12,935 bases of DNA from Sulfurovum sp. (GTDB lineage: Bacteria > Campylobacterota > Campylobacteria > Campylobacterales > Sulfurovaceae), in contig JAMONG010000104.1 in the NCBI GenBank assembly GCA_027066595.1, positions 1 through 12,935 on the forward strand, read 5' to 3'. The notes below the pieces were generated by a model. It saw only the letters and a list, made by a program, of their open reading frames with translations. It was not told the DNA's origin and did no database searches. A program made the position numbers and the translations under genes. Shown here in pieces: positions 1 through 7,490 of the stretch (the stretch's first letter is position 1; every line of letters starts with the position of its first letter).

Positions 1-1585
1 GTCTAGGTATAAGCTCTTTAAGTTGTGCCACAAATGCAAGACCACGAGTTCGTGCCTTGTCTCGAGGTACGATGATAGAAAGTGAATCTACCACATCACC
101 TGCTACACGGATGTCTAGTTTAACAAGGTCACCCTCTCTAAACCCTACTGGTTCATAGTCAAAACTTGCATACCCTTTGGTAATAGACTTTAACTTATCG
201 TAAAAGTCCATCACTATCTCATTCATAGGAATGTCATACTCCAAAAGAACACGTGTTTCGTTTAAGTAGTCCATCTTTATTTGTACACCACGACGGTCGT
301 TGAGTAACTTAATAAGGTTACCTAAGTACTCTTGTGGTGTTAAGATAGTTGCTTTGACATAAGGCTCAAAAATCTTATCTATTTTTTGAGGTTCTGGAAG
401 TTCAGAAGGGTTTTGAATGACAATCTCCTCACCATTGGTCTGTTCTACTTTATAGACAACTGTTGGTGCTGTAGCGATGAGTTCAAGGTTAAATTCACGT
501 TCTAAACGTTCTTTTATCACTTCCATGTGAAGCATACCAAGAAAACCAGTTCTAAATCCAGAACCAAGTGCCATAGAACTCTCTGGTTCAAAACTTAAAG
601 AAGAATCATTCAGTTTTAATTTATTAAGTGCGTCACGTAAGTCTTCAAATCTATCTGTATCTATCGTATAAATACCTGCAAATACAAAAGGTTTAGCAGG
701 TTCAAACCCATCAATCGCCTCAGCTGTAGGATTTTTACTATCCGTAATAGTATCTCCAACTTTAAGAGAATCAACTGTTTTAAGCCCCATCACCACGATA
801 CCAATCTCGCCTGTACGTATTTCATTGGTTTTAACTGGAGCAATAGGATTTGGGTACATAAGATTAAGCACTTGATGTTCATCTTTTGTACCCATCACTT
901 TTGCCATTTGTCCTTTGGTGATTTGTCCATCAAAAACACGTACAAGTGCAAGTGCTCCTAGATAGTTGTCAAACCATGAGTCATAAATAAGTGCTTTGAG
1001 AGGAGCATCTGAATCACCCACAGGTGCAGGGATGCGTGCTACGATGCTATCTACTAACTCTGCTACCCCTACGCCTGTTTTGGCTGAGACAAGGTTATGT
1101 TCGGTAGCATCTATGCCTATGGCTTCTTCAAGTTCTGTGAGTACGCGGTCTGGGTCTGAGGCTGGGAGGTCTATCTTGTTTACTACTGGTAACAACTCAA
1201 GGTCATTTTCTATGGCAATGTAAACATTAGCAATAGTCTGTGCTTCTACACCTTGTGCAGCATCTACGATGAGAAGAGCACCGTCTGAAGAAGCTAAAGA
1301 ACGGCTCACTTCATAAGAGAAGTCAACATGCCCTGGGGTGTCAATAAGGTTAAGAATGTACGGCTCACCATCTTTTACATAGTCCAAACGCACAGACTGT
1401 GCCTTAATGGTGATACCACGCTCTTTTTCGATGTCCATCGTGTCCATAACTTGTGCAGACATTTGTCTGTCGCTTACCGCCCCACATTCTTGTATGATAC
1501 GGTCTGCAAGTGTAGACTTACCGTGGTCGATATGTGCGATGATAGAAAAGTTACGTATGTTCTTTTGTGGTACTTTATTTGCCAA
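1..1585 (-). CDS. lepA: Elongation factor 4 (LepA), 3' end outside window
   Basis: Ribosome-associated translational GTPase that back-translocates or remodels stalled ribosomes in the cytoplasm. The minus strand reads through about 528 codons from 1585 to the left edge without a stop. The N-terminus has the G1 loop AHIDHGKST (about residues 17-25), followed by the switch I stretch MDIEKERGITIKAQ, the G3 motif DTPGHVDF and the G4 motif NKIDLP, and then the EF-G-like domains typical of LepA. The family is close to 600 residues, so roughly 70 C-terminal residues are missing beyond the window. The start is TTG at 1585: AGGA lies about 6 nt upstream, the next in-frame codon set upstream ends in a TAA at 1606-1604, and no ATG or GTG lies between. 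The gene follows prs by 31 nt on the same strand, so the two probably share a transcript. Confidence 0.96.
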   Translation of the reverse strand, partial: MANKVPQKNIRNFSIIAHIDHGKSTLADRIIQECGAVSDRQMSAQVMDTMDIEKERGITIKAQSVRLDYVKDGEPYILNLIDTPGHVDFSYEVSRSLASSDGALLIVDAAQGVEAQTIANVYIAIENDLELLPVVNKIDLPASDPDRVLTELEEAIGIDATEHNLVSAKTGVGVAELVDSIVARIPAPVGDSDAPLKALIYDSWFDNYLGALALVRVFDGQITKGQMAKVMGTKDEHQVLNLMYPNPIAPVKTNEIRTGEIGIVVMGLKTVDSLKVGDTITDSKNPTAEAIDGFEPAKPFVFAGIYTIDTDRFEDLRDALNKLKLNDSSLSFEPESSMALGSGFRTGFLGMLHMEVIKERLEREFNLELIATAPTVVYKVEQTNGEEIVIQNPSELPEPQKIDKIFEPYVKATILTPQEYLGNLIKLLNDRRGVQIKMDYLNETRVLLEYDIPMNEIVMDFYDKLKSITKGYASFDYEPVGFREGDLVKLDIRVAGDVVDSLSIIVPRDKARTRGLAFVAQLKELIPR

Positions 1586-1616
1586 TTTGTTTCCTAATGT
1601 AAATTACTTTTAACGC

Positions 1617-2555
1617 TTATGTATTTGATTCAAATAAAGAGTTTACACTCTCATTGTTATGTACTCTTCTGATGACTTCACCAAGCATTGAGGCAGTTGA
1701 AAGCATCTTTATCTTGTCACATTTGTGTTCCATAGGAATCGTGTTTGCCACAACTAACTCATCAAGGTCTCCTGCTTGAAGACGTTCATAGGCAGGACCA
1801 GAGAGTACAGGGTGTGTACAACATGCCATCACTGAAGTAGCACCTAATGCTTTAAGTGCAGCTGCACCTTTGACCATGGTACCCGCAGTATCTACCATGT
1901 CATCTATGAGAATAACATCTTTACCAGCTACATCACCTATAACATTCATCACTTCTGATTCGTTCGCTTTTTCACGGCGTTTATCTACGATAACCATATC
2001 TAAACCAAGTTTTTTAGCAAAATATCTAGCACGTGCCACACCACCAATGTCAGGAGAAGCAATCACAGGGTTTTTAAAGTTTTTTGCTTTAATATAGTCG
2101 ATAAATAATATCGCACCATAAAGGTTGTCTACAGGGATGTCAAAGAAACCTTGTATCTGTGAGGCATGCAGGTCAACAGTCACCATACGCGTAATACCTG
2201 CTGATTCCATAAGGTTTGCAACAAGTTTAGCAGAGATAGGCACACGTGGTGCTGCTTTTCTGTCTTGTCTTGCGTAACCATAATAAGGCACAACTGCCGT
2301 AATAGACTTAGCAGATGAACGTTTTAATGCATCTGTCATAATAAGCAGTTCCATAAGGTTATCATTGGCAGGGGCAGAGGTGGGTTGTACGATGAAAACA
2401 TCTTTTCCACGTACAGATTCAGCGATTTGAACAGAAATTTCACCATCGGAAAAACGTTTAATAGTGGCTAAAGAGAGAGGTTGTTCTAAGTATTTTGCTA
2501 TCTCTTCAGAGAGTTCAGGGTTTGATGTGCCAGAAAAAATCATATATCCGCTCAT
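1617..2555 (-). CDS. prs: Ribose-phosphate pyrophosphokinase (PRPP synthetase)
   Basis: Makes PRPP from ribose 5-phosphate and ATP for purine, pyrimidine, NAD, histidine and tryptophan synthesis. The 312-residue product has the normal length for a class I enzyme. Visible signatures are the N-terminal FSDGEI stretch (35-40), the ATP-site segment YGYARQDRK (92-100), the DLHASQIQGFF loop with His130, the flexible-loop KRR at 192-194, and the PRPP/ribose-phosphate binding loop DVILIDDMVDTAGT (213-226). The ATG at 2555 has AAAGGTG upstream at a usable distance; Met5 is a less likely alternative. Downstream, lepA begins after 31 nt. PyrF and NadE, encoded later in this window, act in PRPP-dependent pathways, but they are unlinked transcriptionally. 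Confidence 0.98.
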   Translation of the reverse strand: MSGYMIFSGTSNPELSEEIAKYLEQPLSLATIKRFSDGEISVQIAESVRGKDVFIVQPTSAPANDNLMELLIMTDALKRSSAKSITAVVPYYGYARQDRKAAPRVPISAKLVANLMESAGITRMVTVDLHASQIQGFFDIPVDNLYGAILFIDYIKAKNFKNPVIASPDIGGVARARYFAKKLGLDMVIVDKRREKANESEVMNVIGDVAGKDVILIDDMVDTAGTMVKGAAALKALGATSVMACCTHPVLSGPAYERLQAGDLDELVVANTIPMEHKCDKIKMLSTASMLGEVIRRVHNNESVNSLFESNT

Positions 2556-2588
2556 TATGTCGCACCTTTAGTAGTTTTTAGTACGCGT

Positions 2589-2594
2589 ATTTTA
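2589..2594 (-). promoter_or_regulatory. Putative -10 box of prs
   Basis: TAAAAT on the minus strand would place transcription start about 27 nt before the prs ATG. No convincing -35 is present at 16-18 nt, which is common for Campylobacterota promoters. Assigned from position and sequence only. Confidence 0.35.
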
Positions 2595-2673
2595 CACAAA
2601 TGTTGATAAAAAGGGGATTTAAAGCCTTGTAGTATTACACTTATGCAAATAATAAATGATAGCATGGATATGA

Positions 2674-3174
2674 ATGATACGTAAATTTTTTAGAAAAAAA
2701 GCCTCTAACAAAGGAAAATTAGATACATTTTTAGAAAAGTACAACCTCCCTCGTGCCTATTTTAACATCAACAGAAGAATGGTAACCAAAGGCGTATTTG
2801 TTGGGCTATTTTGGGGATTTATCCCTATGCCTATGCAGATGTTAGCCGTGGTAGCAACGACACCCTTTATACGGTTTAATGTACCTATTGCCATTGCCAT
2901 GGTTTGGCTCTCTAACCCTTTTACTATGCCATTCATGTACTATATGGAGTACCTCACAGGTAATATGATACTTGGTAAAGAGGGTTTAGGTGATATAGAA
3001 CTAACCTTAGAGTGGTTTTCAAGTCATATGAGTGATATATTTTTGCCACTTTATGTCGGAACAGCTTTTTATTCTCTCTTCGTATCATGGCTTATCTATC
3101 TACTTCTTAATTGGCTATGGATACGTTCAGTAAAAGAAGAGAAATCAGAAAAAACAAAAAAAAGAAAGAAATAG
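2674..3174 (+). CDS. DUF2062 family integral membrane protein
   Basis: A 166-residue inner-membrane protein of unknown biochemical role. The body matches the DUF2062 pattern: a hydrophobic segment VFVGLFWGFIPMPMQM at 41-56, a second hydrophobic stretch leading into the hallmark WLSNPFTMP (78-86), a polar linker around 100-120, and a last membrane segment about 122-150. Both tails are very basic, from RKFFRKK at the start to a lysine-rich C-terminus ending KKRKK, suggesting cytoplasmic ends. The ATG at 2674 directly follows an in-frame TGA, so it is the earliest possible start; the ribosome binding site is poor. The gene diverges from prs across 118 nt. The family is a recognised domain of unknown function; nothing in the context refines this. 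Confidence 0.9.
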   Translation: MIRKFFRKKASNKGKLDTFLEKYNLPRAYFNINRRMVTKGVFVGLFWGFIPMPMQMLAVVATTPFIRFNVPIAIAMVWLSNPFTMPFMYYMEYLTGNMILGKEGLGDIELTLEWFSSHMSDIFLPLYVGTAFYSLFVSWLIYLLLNWLWIRSVKEEKSEKTKKRKK

Positions 3175-3224
3175 GCAAAGAGATTTAACACTTAATTAAC
3201 ACTTTTTTGACATAATCCGCTTGT

Positions 3225-3293
3225 TGACGCAATCAACCTGTATTACCCCTCTTTCCCTTTTATTTTTTGGGGTAATACAATCACAATACGTCA
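3225..3293. repeat. Long symmetrical inverted repeat in the gap before the NlpC/P60 gene
   Basis: The core is a perfect 11-bp inverted repeat, TGTATTACCCC at 3239-3249 and GGGGTAATACA at 3269-3279, around a 19-nt loop that is pyrimidine-only except for one A. A further pair of half-sites, TGACG at 3225-3229 and CGTCA at 3289-3293, sits exactly 9 nt outside each arm, so the symmetry extends over 69 bp. It lies about 90 nt before the peptidase start. No T-run follows the stem on either strand, so it is not a standard terminator; an operator, leader RNA structure or remnant of a mobile element are possible. The remainder of the 3175-3379 gap is AT-rich with no gene that I can support. Confidence 0.75.
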
Positions 3294-3379
3294 CAAACTT
3301 CTCACAAAAACTATAAAATACACCAATCATTAACCAAAGTAGTTTATCATTTGTAAAATACTATATTAAAGAACTATTG

Positions 3380-4711
3380 ATGTATAAAAAACTAACCCTC
3401 TCTTTGTTACTGCTACTCTCCTTTAGCACACTTGATGCTGCTTACGTACTTAAAGAGAGTAAACGTGTCAAAAGTAAGATAGACCATATGCCAAAAGGCA
3501 AGGTAGCAGACATGAGAAACATTCCTCAAAACCCTGCATACTATGCTTCACAAATCAAACCTTTTTCTAAAAATAAACAGGCTAAACTAGACAAAGAATT
3601 TAATAAAAAATACTTTAAACCATGGAGTCTTTCCAAACTTGATATACCCATAGAGGATTTTGGTTGGGAGATACGTTTCATTACTAAAAAACCTATCTAC
3701 AGGGCTAAAGGCTCTGTTATACAGGCTACTACGTACACTAAATGGATAGAGAATGCCCAGTATGAGCAAATTAATACTAAAAAATATAAGGCTATCACTA
3801 TTCGTCGTACTGATGTGAAAGCACTCCCCACTTCAACGTCTTACTATAGAGACCCTAAAAAAACAGGCGAGGGTTTCCCCTTTGATTACAATCAAAACTC
3901 TGCACTACATATAAACATACCTCTTTTAATCTCCCATTTCTCAAAAGACAAGCGTTGGGCATTTGTACAAGCTTCCTACTCTTTTGGATGGATTAAAACT
4001 TCTGATTTGGCTTTGGTTAACTCCTCTTTTATTAATATCTTTAAAAATAATCATTATGCCATGGTCATCAAAGATAACTTAAGACTTTTTAATGATAAAA
4101 AAGATATTTCACTTGTAAAGCTAGGAGCACTCTTTCCTATTGATAAAGATGGTAAACACTATTTAGTGGCTTCTCGAGATAAAAAAGGACATGCCCATAT
4201 AGAAAAAGTTATCGCTACAAAGCCAAATATCATTGCAAAAAAGCCCCTACCTTTCACGCCACATAATGTGGCAATGCTCGCACGTGAGTTTTATGGTGAG
4301 CCTTATGGTTGGGGTGGCAGTTATGAGTGTAGAGACTGTTCTGCAACCACGAGAGACTTTTTAGGACCTTTTGGTATCTTCTTACGTCGTAACTCCTCTA
4401 AACAGGCAAAAGATGGCTCTAGCATCACTATAAAAGGTCTTAGCAAAGTAAAAAAGAAAAAGAAAATCATCAAAGAGGCTGAACCTTTTCGTTCTCTACT
4501 CTACGTACCTGGTCATATCGTGCTTTATTTGGGTCAATACAAGGGTGAACCTGTCATTATGCATACCTATTGGGGCATACGTAAAAAAGACCGAACGAAG
4601 CACATTACAGGTCGTACGATTATCACAACTACAGAACCAGGTAAAGAGAGAAGAGATGTACGCGAAAAGAGTAAACTTATTCATACACTTAAGACTATCG
4701 TAAATTTTTGA
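3380..4711 (+). CDS. Secreted NlpC/P60 (C40) cell-wall peptidase with SH3-like domains
   Basis: Likely a periplasmic endopeptidase cutting gamma-D-glutamyl-diamino acid bonds in peptidoglycan. The 443-residue protein starts with a Sec signal peptide (basic start, Leu-rich core, likely cleavage near LDA-AYV around residue 20). An N-terminal stabilising region follows, then two SH3-like segments (about 95-215 and 225-280), and a C40 catalytic domain from about 290. The catalytic cysteine is in RDCSAT (Cys320), the histidine in PGHIVLYLG (His379), and a second histidine in MHTYWG (His395). A lysine-rich insert near 356-366 separates the Cys and His parts. The architecture resembles SH3-containing C40 enzymes with an N-terminal NlpC/P60-stabilising domain. 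The ATG at 3380 is preferred over the TTG directly before it (3377). rsmD follows 22 nt downstream. Confidence 0.88.
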   Translation: MYKKLTLSLLLLLSFSTLDAAYVLKESKRVKSKIDHMPKGKVADMRNIPQNPAYYASQIKPFSKNKQAKLDKEFNKKYFKPWSLSKLDIPIEDFGWEIRFITKKPIYRAKGSVIQATTYTKWIENAQYEQINTKKYKAITIRRTDVKALPTSTSYYRDPKKTGEGFPFDYNQNSALHINIPLLISHFSKDKRWAFVQASYSFGWIKTSDLALVNSSFINIFKNNHYAMVIKDNLRLFNDKKDISLVKLGALFPIDKDGKHYLVASRDKKGHAHIEKVIATKPNIIAKKPLPFTPHNVAMLAREFYGEPYGWGGSYECRDCSATTRDFLGPFGIFLRRNSSKQAKDGSSITIKGLSKVKKKKKIIKEAEPFRSLLYVPGHIVLYLGQYKGEPVIMHTYWGIRKKDRTKHITGRTIITTTEPGKERRDVREKSKLIHTLKTIVNF

Positions 4712-4733
4712 GTGTTTTAGATAAAATACAGCT

Positions 4734-5342
4734 ATGAAGCATAAAGAAAAAATTAAAATATTTACAACCACCATCACCGCAGGAGAGTATAAAGGTAAAA
4801 AGGTAGAGATACCCGACATCTTTACAACGCGAAGTTCAAAAGGTATCTTGAAAGAATCCCTTTTTAATACTTTACAGTTTGACATCATCGATAAGAACTT
4901 TGTAGAAGTCTTTTCAGGTTCAGGTTCTATAGGACTTGAAGCACTCAGCCGTGGTGCAGGACAAGCCTATTTTATGGAATACAACAAAACCGCATTTTAC
5001 TGTTTAGAAAAAAATGTTAAAAACATAGCTCCCTCAAAGTCTCACCTCTTTTATGGAGACAGTTTTGAAAAGTTTGAAACAGTCTACAGTATGGTAAAAA
5101 AATCAAAAGAAAAGACCTACTTCTATTTCGACCCACCTTTTGCCACAAGAGATGGCATGGATGATGTCTATGACAAAACCATAGCACTTATAGAGACCAT
5201 AGCACCTGAAGTATGTGAGATGGTCATCGTAGAACATATGTCAAACCTTGATATGCCTAAGCACATAGGAAAACTGACATTAAAAAAGCGTAAGAAGTTT
5301 GGTCGTAGTACGATGACATACTACATTCCTACTGAAGAATAA
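4734..5342 (+). CDS. rsmD: 16S rRNA (guanine(966)-N2)-methyltransferase
   Basis: SAM-dependent methyltransferase that modifies G966 of 16S rRNA during 30S assembly. The 202-residue protein has the Rossmann motif I VFSGSGSIGLEALSRG (59-74), the acidic residue in the next strand (MEYNK, Glu82), the amino-methylase motif IV DPPF (133-136), and the RsmD-like C-terminus FGRSTMTYY (189-197). The early segment TTRSSKGILKESLFNTL matches the family's substrate-binding region near TRP..VREALFN. Motif I has Ser where many homologues read AGTG. The start has only a weak ribosome binding site, and the gene follows the peptidase after 22 nt, so translation may depend on readthrough transcription. Its TAA lies in the first bases of the hairpin shared with the convergent lipoprotein gene. 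Confidence 0.93.
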   Translation: MKHKEKIKIFTTTITAGEYKGKKVEIPDIFTTRSSKGILKESLFNTLQFDIIDKNFVEVFSGSGSIGLEALSRGAGQAYFMEYNKTAFYCLEKNVKNIAPSKSHLFYGDSFEKFETVYSMVKKSKEKTYFYFDPPFATRDGMDDVYDKTIALIETIAPEVCEMVIVEHMSNLDMPKHIGKLTLKKRKKFGRSTMTYYIPTEE

Positions 5343-5360
5343 AAGAGAAAGTCTCTTTTA
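5340..5360. terminator. Probable bidirectional terminator between rsmD and the lipoprotein gene
   Basis: A perfect 9-bp inverted repeat, TAAAAGAGA and TCTCTTTTA, encloses a 3-nt AAG loop. On the plus strand the stem runs into TTTAAAG; on the minus strand it ends in TTTTATTCTT. It fills nearly the whole gap between two convergent genes and contains the rsmD stop codon. The stem is AT-rich, so strength is uncertain. Confidence 0.7.
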
Positions 5361-5361
5361 T

Positions 5362-5715
5362 TTAAAGTGGGCTAGCACACCCTATCGTCCCTGCTTTTGC
5401 AGCTTCAACATACATCGTTATTCCCTCTTGTTTTGTACCACCACGCATTATTTTATTAATTTTATTGGCGATACTTGGGTCTTCCCATGTAATATCTCCA
5501 TTTTTACAATTACTCACTCCCATCACCTTGTAAAACTGTATAGCTTGTGGAGTAACTGCTGCTTTTGTATAGACTGAACCTGCAGGAACACTATAGCTTT
5601 TTCCATCTGCAAGTTTTACTGTTTGCATCTTTGAGTTAGAGACTGTAGGTGTATTCATACACCCTACCAATACCATTGAAACCCCTAAACCTAATACATA
5701 CTGCAATTTTTTCAT
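5362..5715 (-). CDS. Small predicted lipoprotein, function unknown
   Basis: A 117-residue protein with a lipoprotein signal peptide: basic MKK, a hydrophobic core, and the lipobox LVGC with acylated Cys19, followed by Met-Asn rather than Asp, so outer-membrane sorting is plausible. The mature part contains one short strand-like motif KLADGKSYSVPAGSVY (34-49) and two further cysteines, Cys70 (SNCKNG) and Cys113 (IGCAS), which could form a disulfide in the periplasm. I do not recognise a named family. The ATG at 5715 has a good AGAGGA site upstream. The gene converges on rsmD and diverges from the 80-aa gene, so it is a single transcription unit. Confidence 0.85.
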   Translation of the reverse strand: MKKLQYVLGLGVSMVLVGCMNTPTVSNSKMQTVKLADGKSYSVPAGSVYTKAAVTPQAIQFYKVMGVSNCKNGDITWEDPSIANKINKIMRGGTKQEGITMYVEAAKAGTIGCASPL

Positions 5716-5760
5716 TATTTTTCCTCTAAATAGTAATACCTAAATCATATCTATTTATAG

Positions 5761-5766
5761 ATTATA
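5761..5766 (-). promoter_or_regulatory. Putative -10 box of the lipoprotein gene
   Basis: A perfect TATAAT on the minus strand, about 45 nt before the lipoprotein start codon. No good -35 is visible. Position and the monocistronic context support it. Confidence 0.5.
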
Positions 5767-5841
5767 ACTAAGAGATAAAACTAGTCATATCATAAAAAAA
5801 AATATCTTCAATATGACCTTACCTTGTGATTGTACTTTTTC

Positions 5842-5847
5842 TATACT
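5842..5847 (+). promoter_or_regulatory. Putative -10 box of the 80-aa gene
   Basis: TATACT on the plus strand, 23 nt before the ATG at 5871; TTACCT 17 nt further upstream is a weak -35. Between the box and the start lies the ribosome binding site AAAGGA. Confidence 0.4.
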
Positions 5848-5870
5848 GTGGTTAACAATAAAGGATATTT

Positions 5871-6113
5871 ATGACACGTTATGAACTAAACAAAGAAATA
5901 ACAAAATTAGAAAGATATATTGAAATATATAAAACGCTCATATCAAACTCACTATGTGACTGTTTAACACAGATACAAGATAAATATATTGACCTAAACA
6001 AAAGTGAACTAGCATTTCTTCTTAGAAGAAAAAATACACTTGCACCTTTAAAAGATGAGAGTGATGAAGTATTGGCAAAGATTTCTTATGTACCTATACA
6101 GCTACCATGTTAA
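5871..6113 (+). CDS. Hypothetical 80-aa helical protein
   Basis: I do not recognise this protein. It is charged and probably all-helical, with leucine/isoleucine spacing compatible with a short coiled-coil hairpin (about 4-27 and 32-57). It has three cysteines: a CDC pair at 29 and 31 and a C-terminal Cys80 in the last residues QLPC, which could bind metal or form a disulfide. There is no signal peptide or membrane segment. It is likely real: it has a strong AAAGGA ribosome binding site 5 nt before the ATG, a plausible -10 box, and no longer competing frame. It stands alone between the lipoprotein and tRNA-Ser genes, both on the other strand. Confidence 0.7.
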   Translation: MTRYELNKEITKLERYIEIYKTLISNSLCDCLTQIQDKYIDLNKSELAFLLRRKNTLAPLKDESDEVLAKISYVPIQLPC

Positions 6114-6164
6114 ATACACTAAGAAGTAATAATTTAAATTTATATAAGAATGAAGATTAATAAG

Positions 6165-6255
6165 TGGCGGAGAGTGAGGGATTCGAACCCTCGGTACCCG
6201 TGAAGGTACACACCCTTAGCAGGGGCGCGGATTAAACCAGCTCTCCCAACTCTCC
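6165..6255 (-). tRNA. tRNA-Ser(GCU)
   Basis: A 91-nt minus-strand tRNA. The acceptor stem pairs GGAGAGT with ACTCTCC, followed by discriminator G and an encoded CCA. The anticodon loop CTGCTAA, closed by a CCC/GGG stem, gives anticodon GCU, reading AGC and AGU serine codons. The T arm carries GGTTCGAATCC. The long variable arm with its GTACC...GGTAC stem marks a class II tRNA and fits serine. Confidence 0.97.
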
Positions 6256-6273
6256 AAGTGTTTTGTGGGTGAG

Positions 6274-6279
6274 ATTATA
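6274..6279 (-). promoter_or_regulatory. Putative -10 box of tRNA-Ser
   Basis: A perfect TATAAT 18 nt upstream of the tRNA 5' end, which implies a leader of about a dozen nucleotides. It sits downstream of the terminator of the GGDEF operon, so the tRNA probably has its own promoter. The -35 is poor. Confidence 0.55.
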
Positions 6280-6287
6280 ATGCAATT

Positions 6288-6333
6288 GGCTTAAATAAAA
6301 GCTTAAAATAACTTTTTTTTAAGCTTTTAAGCC
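6288..6333 (-). terminator. Hairpin terminator of the coiled-coil/OmpA/GTPase/GGDEF operon
   Basis: A perfect 12-bp inverted repeat, AAAAGCTTAAAA at 6297-6308 and TTTTAAGCTTTT at 6317-6328, with an 8-nt loop. GGCTTAA (6288-6294) and TTAAGCC (6327-6333) extend the pairing across a small bulge. Read on the minus strand, the stem includes the GGDEF stop codon and ends in the T-rich TTTTATTT. The stem is AT-rich but long, and it separates the operon from the tRNA promoter. Confidence 0.7.
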
Positions 6334-7490
6334 TTTTTAAAAACGATGCAGTTTTTTCCCTTGTCTTTTGCCTGATAAAGTGCTTGATCTGCCCGTTGCA
6401 ATAGAGAGTGCATATCATCATCTTCCTCTTTGCATGCTACTCCAAAACTAGCTGTCATATGCCCTACATGTTTAAATGTATATCTATCAATAATAGTTCT
6501 TAAACTTTCTAATTTTTTTAGAGCATGTTCTATATTTGTATGTTCTAACAATAAAAGAAACTCTTCTCCACCCCATCTAGCAAAAATATCATTTCCTCGT
6601 ATATTGTCTTGTATTAACTTTACAAACGCTTTTAATATATCATCACCTGCTTGATGTCCATAAGTATCATTGATTAATTTAAAATCATCTAAATCTAAAA
6701 CCACTACGATACCCTCTTCTTTATTGTTGATTAGTCTTTTTAGCTGGGTGTTAAAATAACTTTTTTTATATGCACCCGTAAGGGTATCTTGTTGCATCTC
6801 ATTTGAAAGTTTAGTCACTTTTGTTAAAGTAAATAATGTATGGCTAGACTCCACTATTGTTGCTTGTAAGATAAAAGTGTCTTTATTGATAACAATATAC
6901 TCTTCTTTACTGTTAACACGCTCATAAAGAGCTTCATAACTTTTTAAAGAACTGTCAAAATATTCATAGATTTTTAAATTCTTTCTTTGTAAATCTTTCA
7001 TTCTTTTTACACCAAAATAGTGCATAAACTGTTCATTTGTATAGGTTATTATATTATTATGTGTTACAAATAAAAGAGCATTTTGACTATCTAGTATATT
7101 TTGCAATGTATTGTTAATAAGAATTGATTCATTGCTATATTGTAAAAGTTGTTGCTGTGTAAGTGTAACATCTGTTATATCATGTATCAACACAAGTAAT
7201 CTATCTACATCATAGTGTTCTATAGAAATATTGACATAATAATCATTTTTATAGACTGACTCTAAAACATAATTTAAATGAGGTTTAGAAAATATCTCTT
7301 GTATCTCTTCTTCAGAGCCTACAAGTTCAGGTAAAAAATCTAAAATATCACTACCGACTTTTGGACTTTTCTCTAAATATTTCACTAATCCTGCAGAGCT
7401 ATCTACTACTTCAAAGTTCTGATCAAAAGTAAGATACTCAAAAATATCTTTCGATAAAATAGCATTTAGTATAATTTGTATATTTTTCAT
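6327..7490 (-). CDS. PAS-PAS-GGDEF diguanylate cyclase
   Basis: Predicted cytoplasmic sensor making c-di-GMP from two GTP. Of 387 residues, about 10-110 and 130-225 look like two PAS-type sensor domains; the second contains NALLFVTHNNIITYTNEQF. The GGDEF domain runs from about 230 to 387 and opens with DTLTGAYKK. The active-site signature is intact as GGEEF (307-311), the metal-binding acidic residues are in LDLDDF (265-270), and the product-inhibition I-site RGND (298-301) lies exactly five residues before GGEEF. Activity and feedback inhibition are therefore expected. There is no membrane segment, phosphoreceiver or EAL domain. Its ATG overlaps the GTPase stop codon (ATGA, 7487-7490), which indicates translational coupling and a shared function with the small GTPase. 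Confidence 0.93.
   Translation of the reverse strand: MKNIQIILNAILSKDIFEYLTFDQNFEVVDSSAGLVKYLEKSPKVGSDILDFLPELVGSEEEIQEIFSKPHLNYVLESVYKNDYYVNISIEHYDVDRLLVLIHDITDVTLTQQQLLQYSNESILINNTLQNILDSQNALLFVTHNNIITYTNEQFMHYFGVKRMKDLQRKNLKIYEYFDSSLKSYEALYERVNSKEEYIVINKDTFILQATIVESSHTLFTLTKVTKLSNEMQQDTLTGAYKKSYFNTQLKRLINNKEEGIVVVLDLDDFKLINDTYGHQAGDDILKAFVKLIQDNIRGNDIFARWGGEEFLLLLEHTNIEHALKKLESLRTIIDRYTFKHVGHMTASFGVACKEEDDDMHSLLQRADQALYQAKDKGKNCIVFKKA

Noticed and set aside
1328..1597. Plus-strand open frames opposite lepA
   Set aside because: They are antisense to the highly conserved GTPase domain of lepA and encode no recognisable protein.
2664..2684. Six-codon leader frame overlapping the DUF2062 start
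   Set aside because: It is too short, has no ribosome binding site and no sign of a regulatory role.
3239..3279. The long inverted repeat as a rho-independent terminator of the DUF2062 gene
   Set aside because: The 19-nt loop is too long and no T-run follows the stem on either strand.
3377..3379. TTG one codon before the ATG as start of the NlpC/P60 gene
   Set aside because: The adjacent ATG at 3380 is the stronger start, and the change adds only one residue to the signal peptide.
4496..4888. 130-codon minus-strand open frame across the NlpC/P60-rsmD junction
   Set aside because: It lies opposite conserved catalytic regions of two well-supported genes, has no ribosome binding site, and its product is not protein-like.
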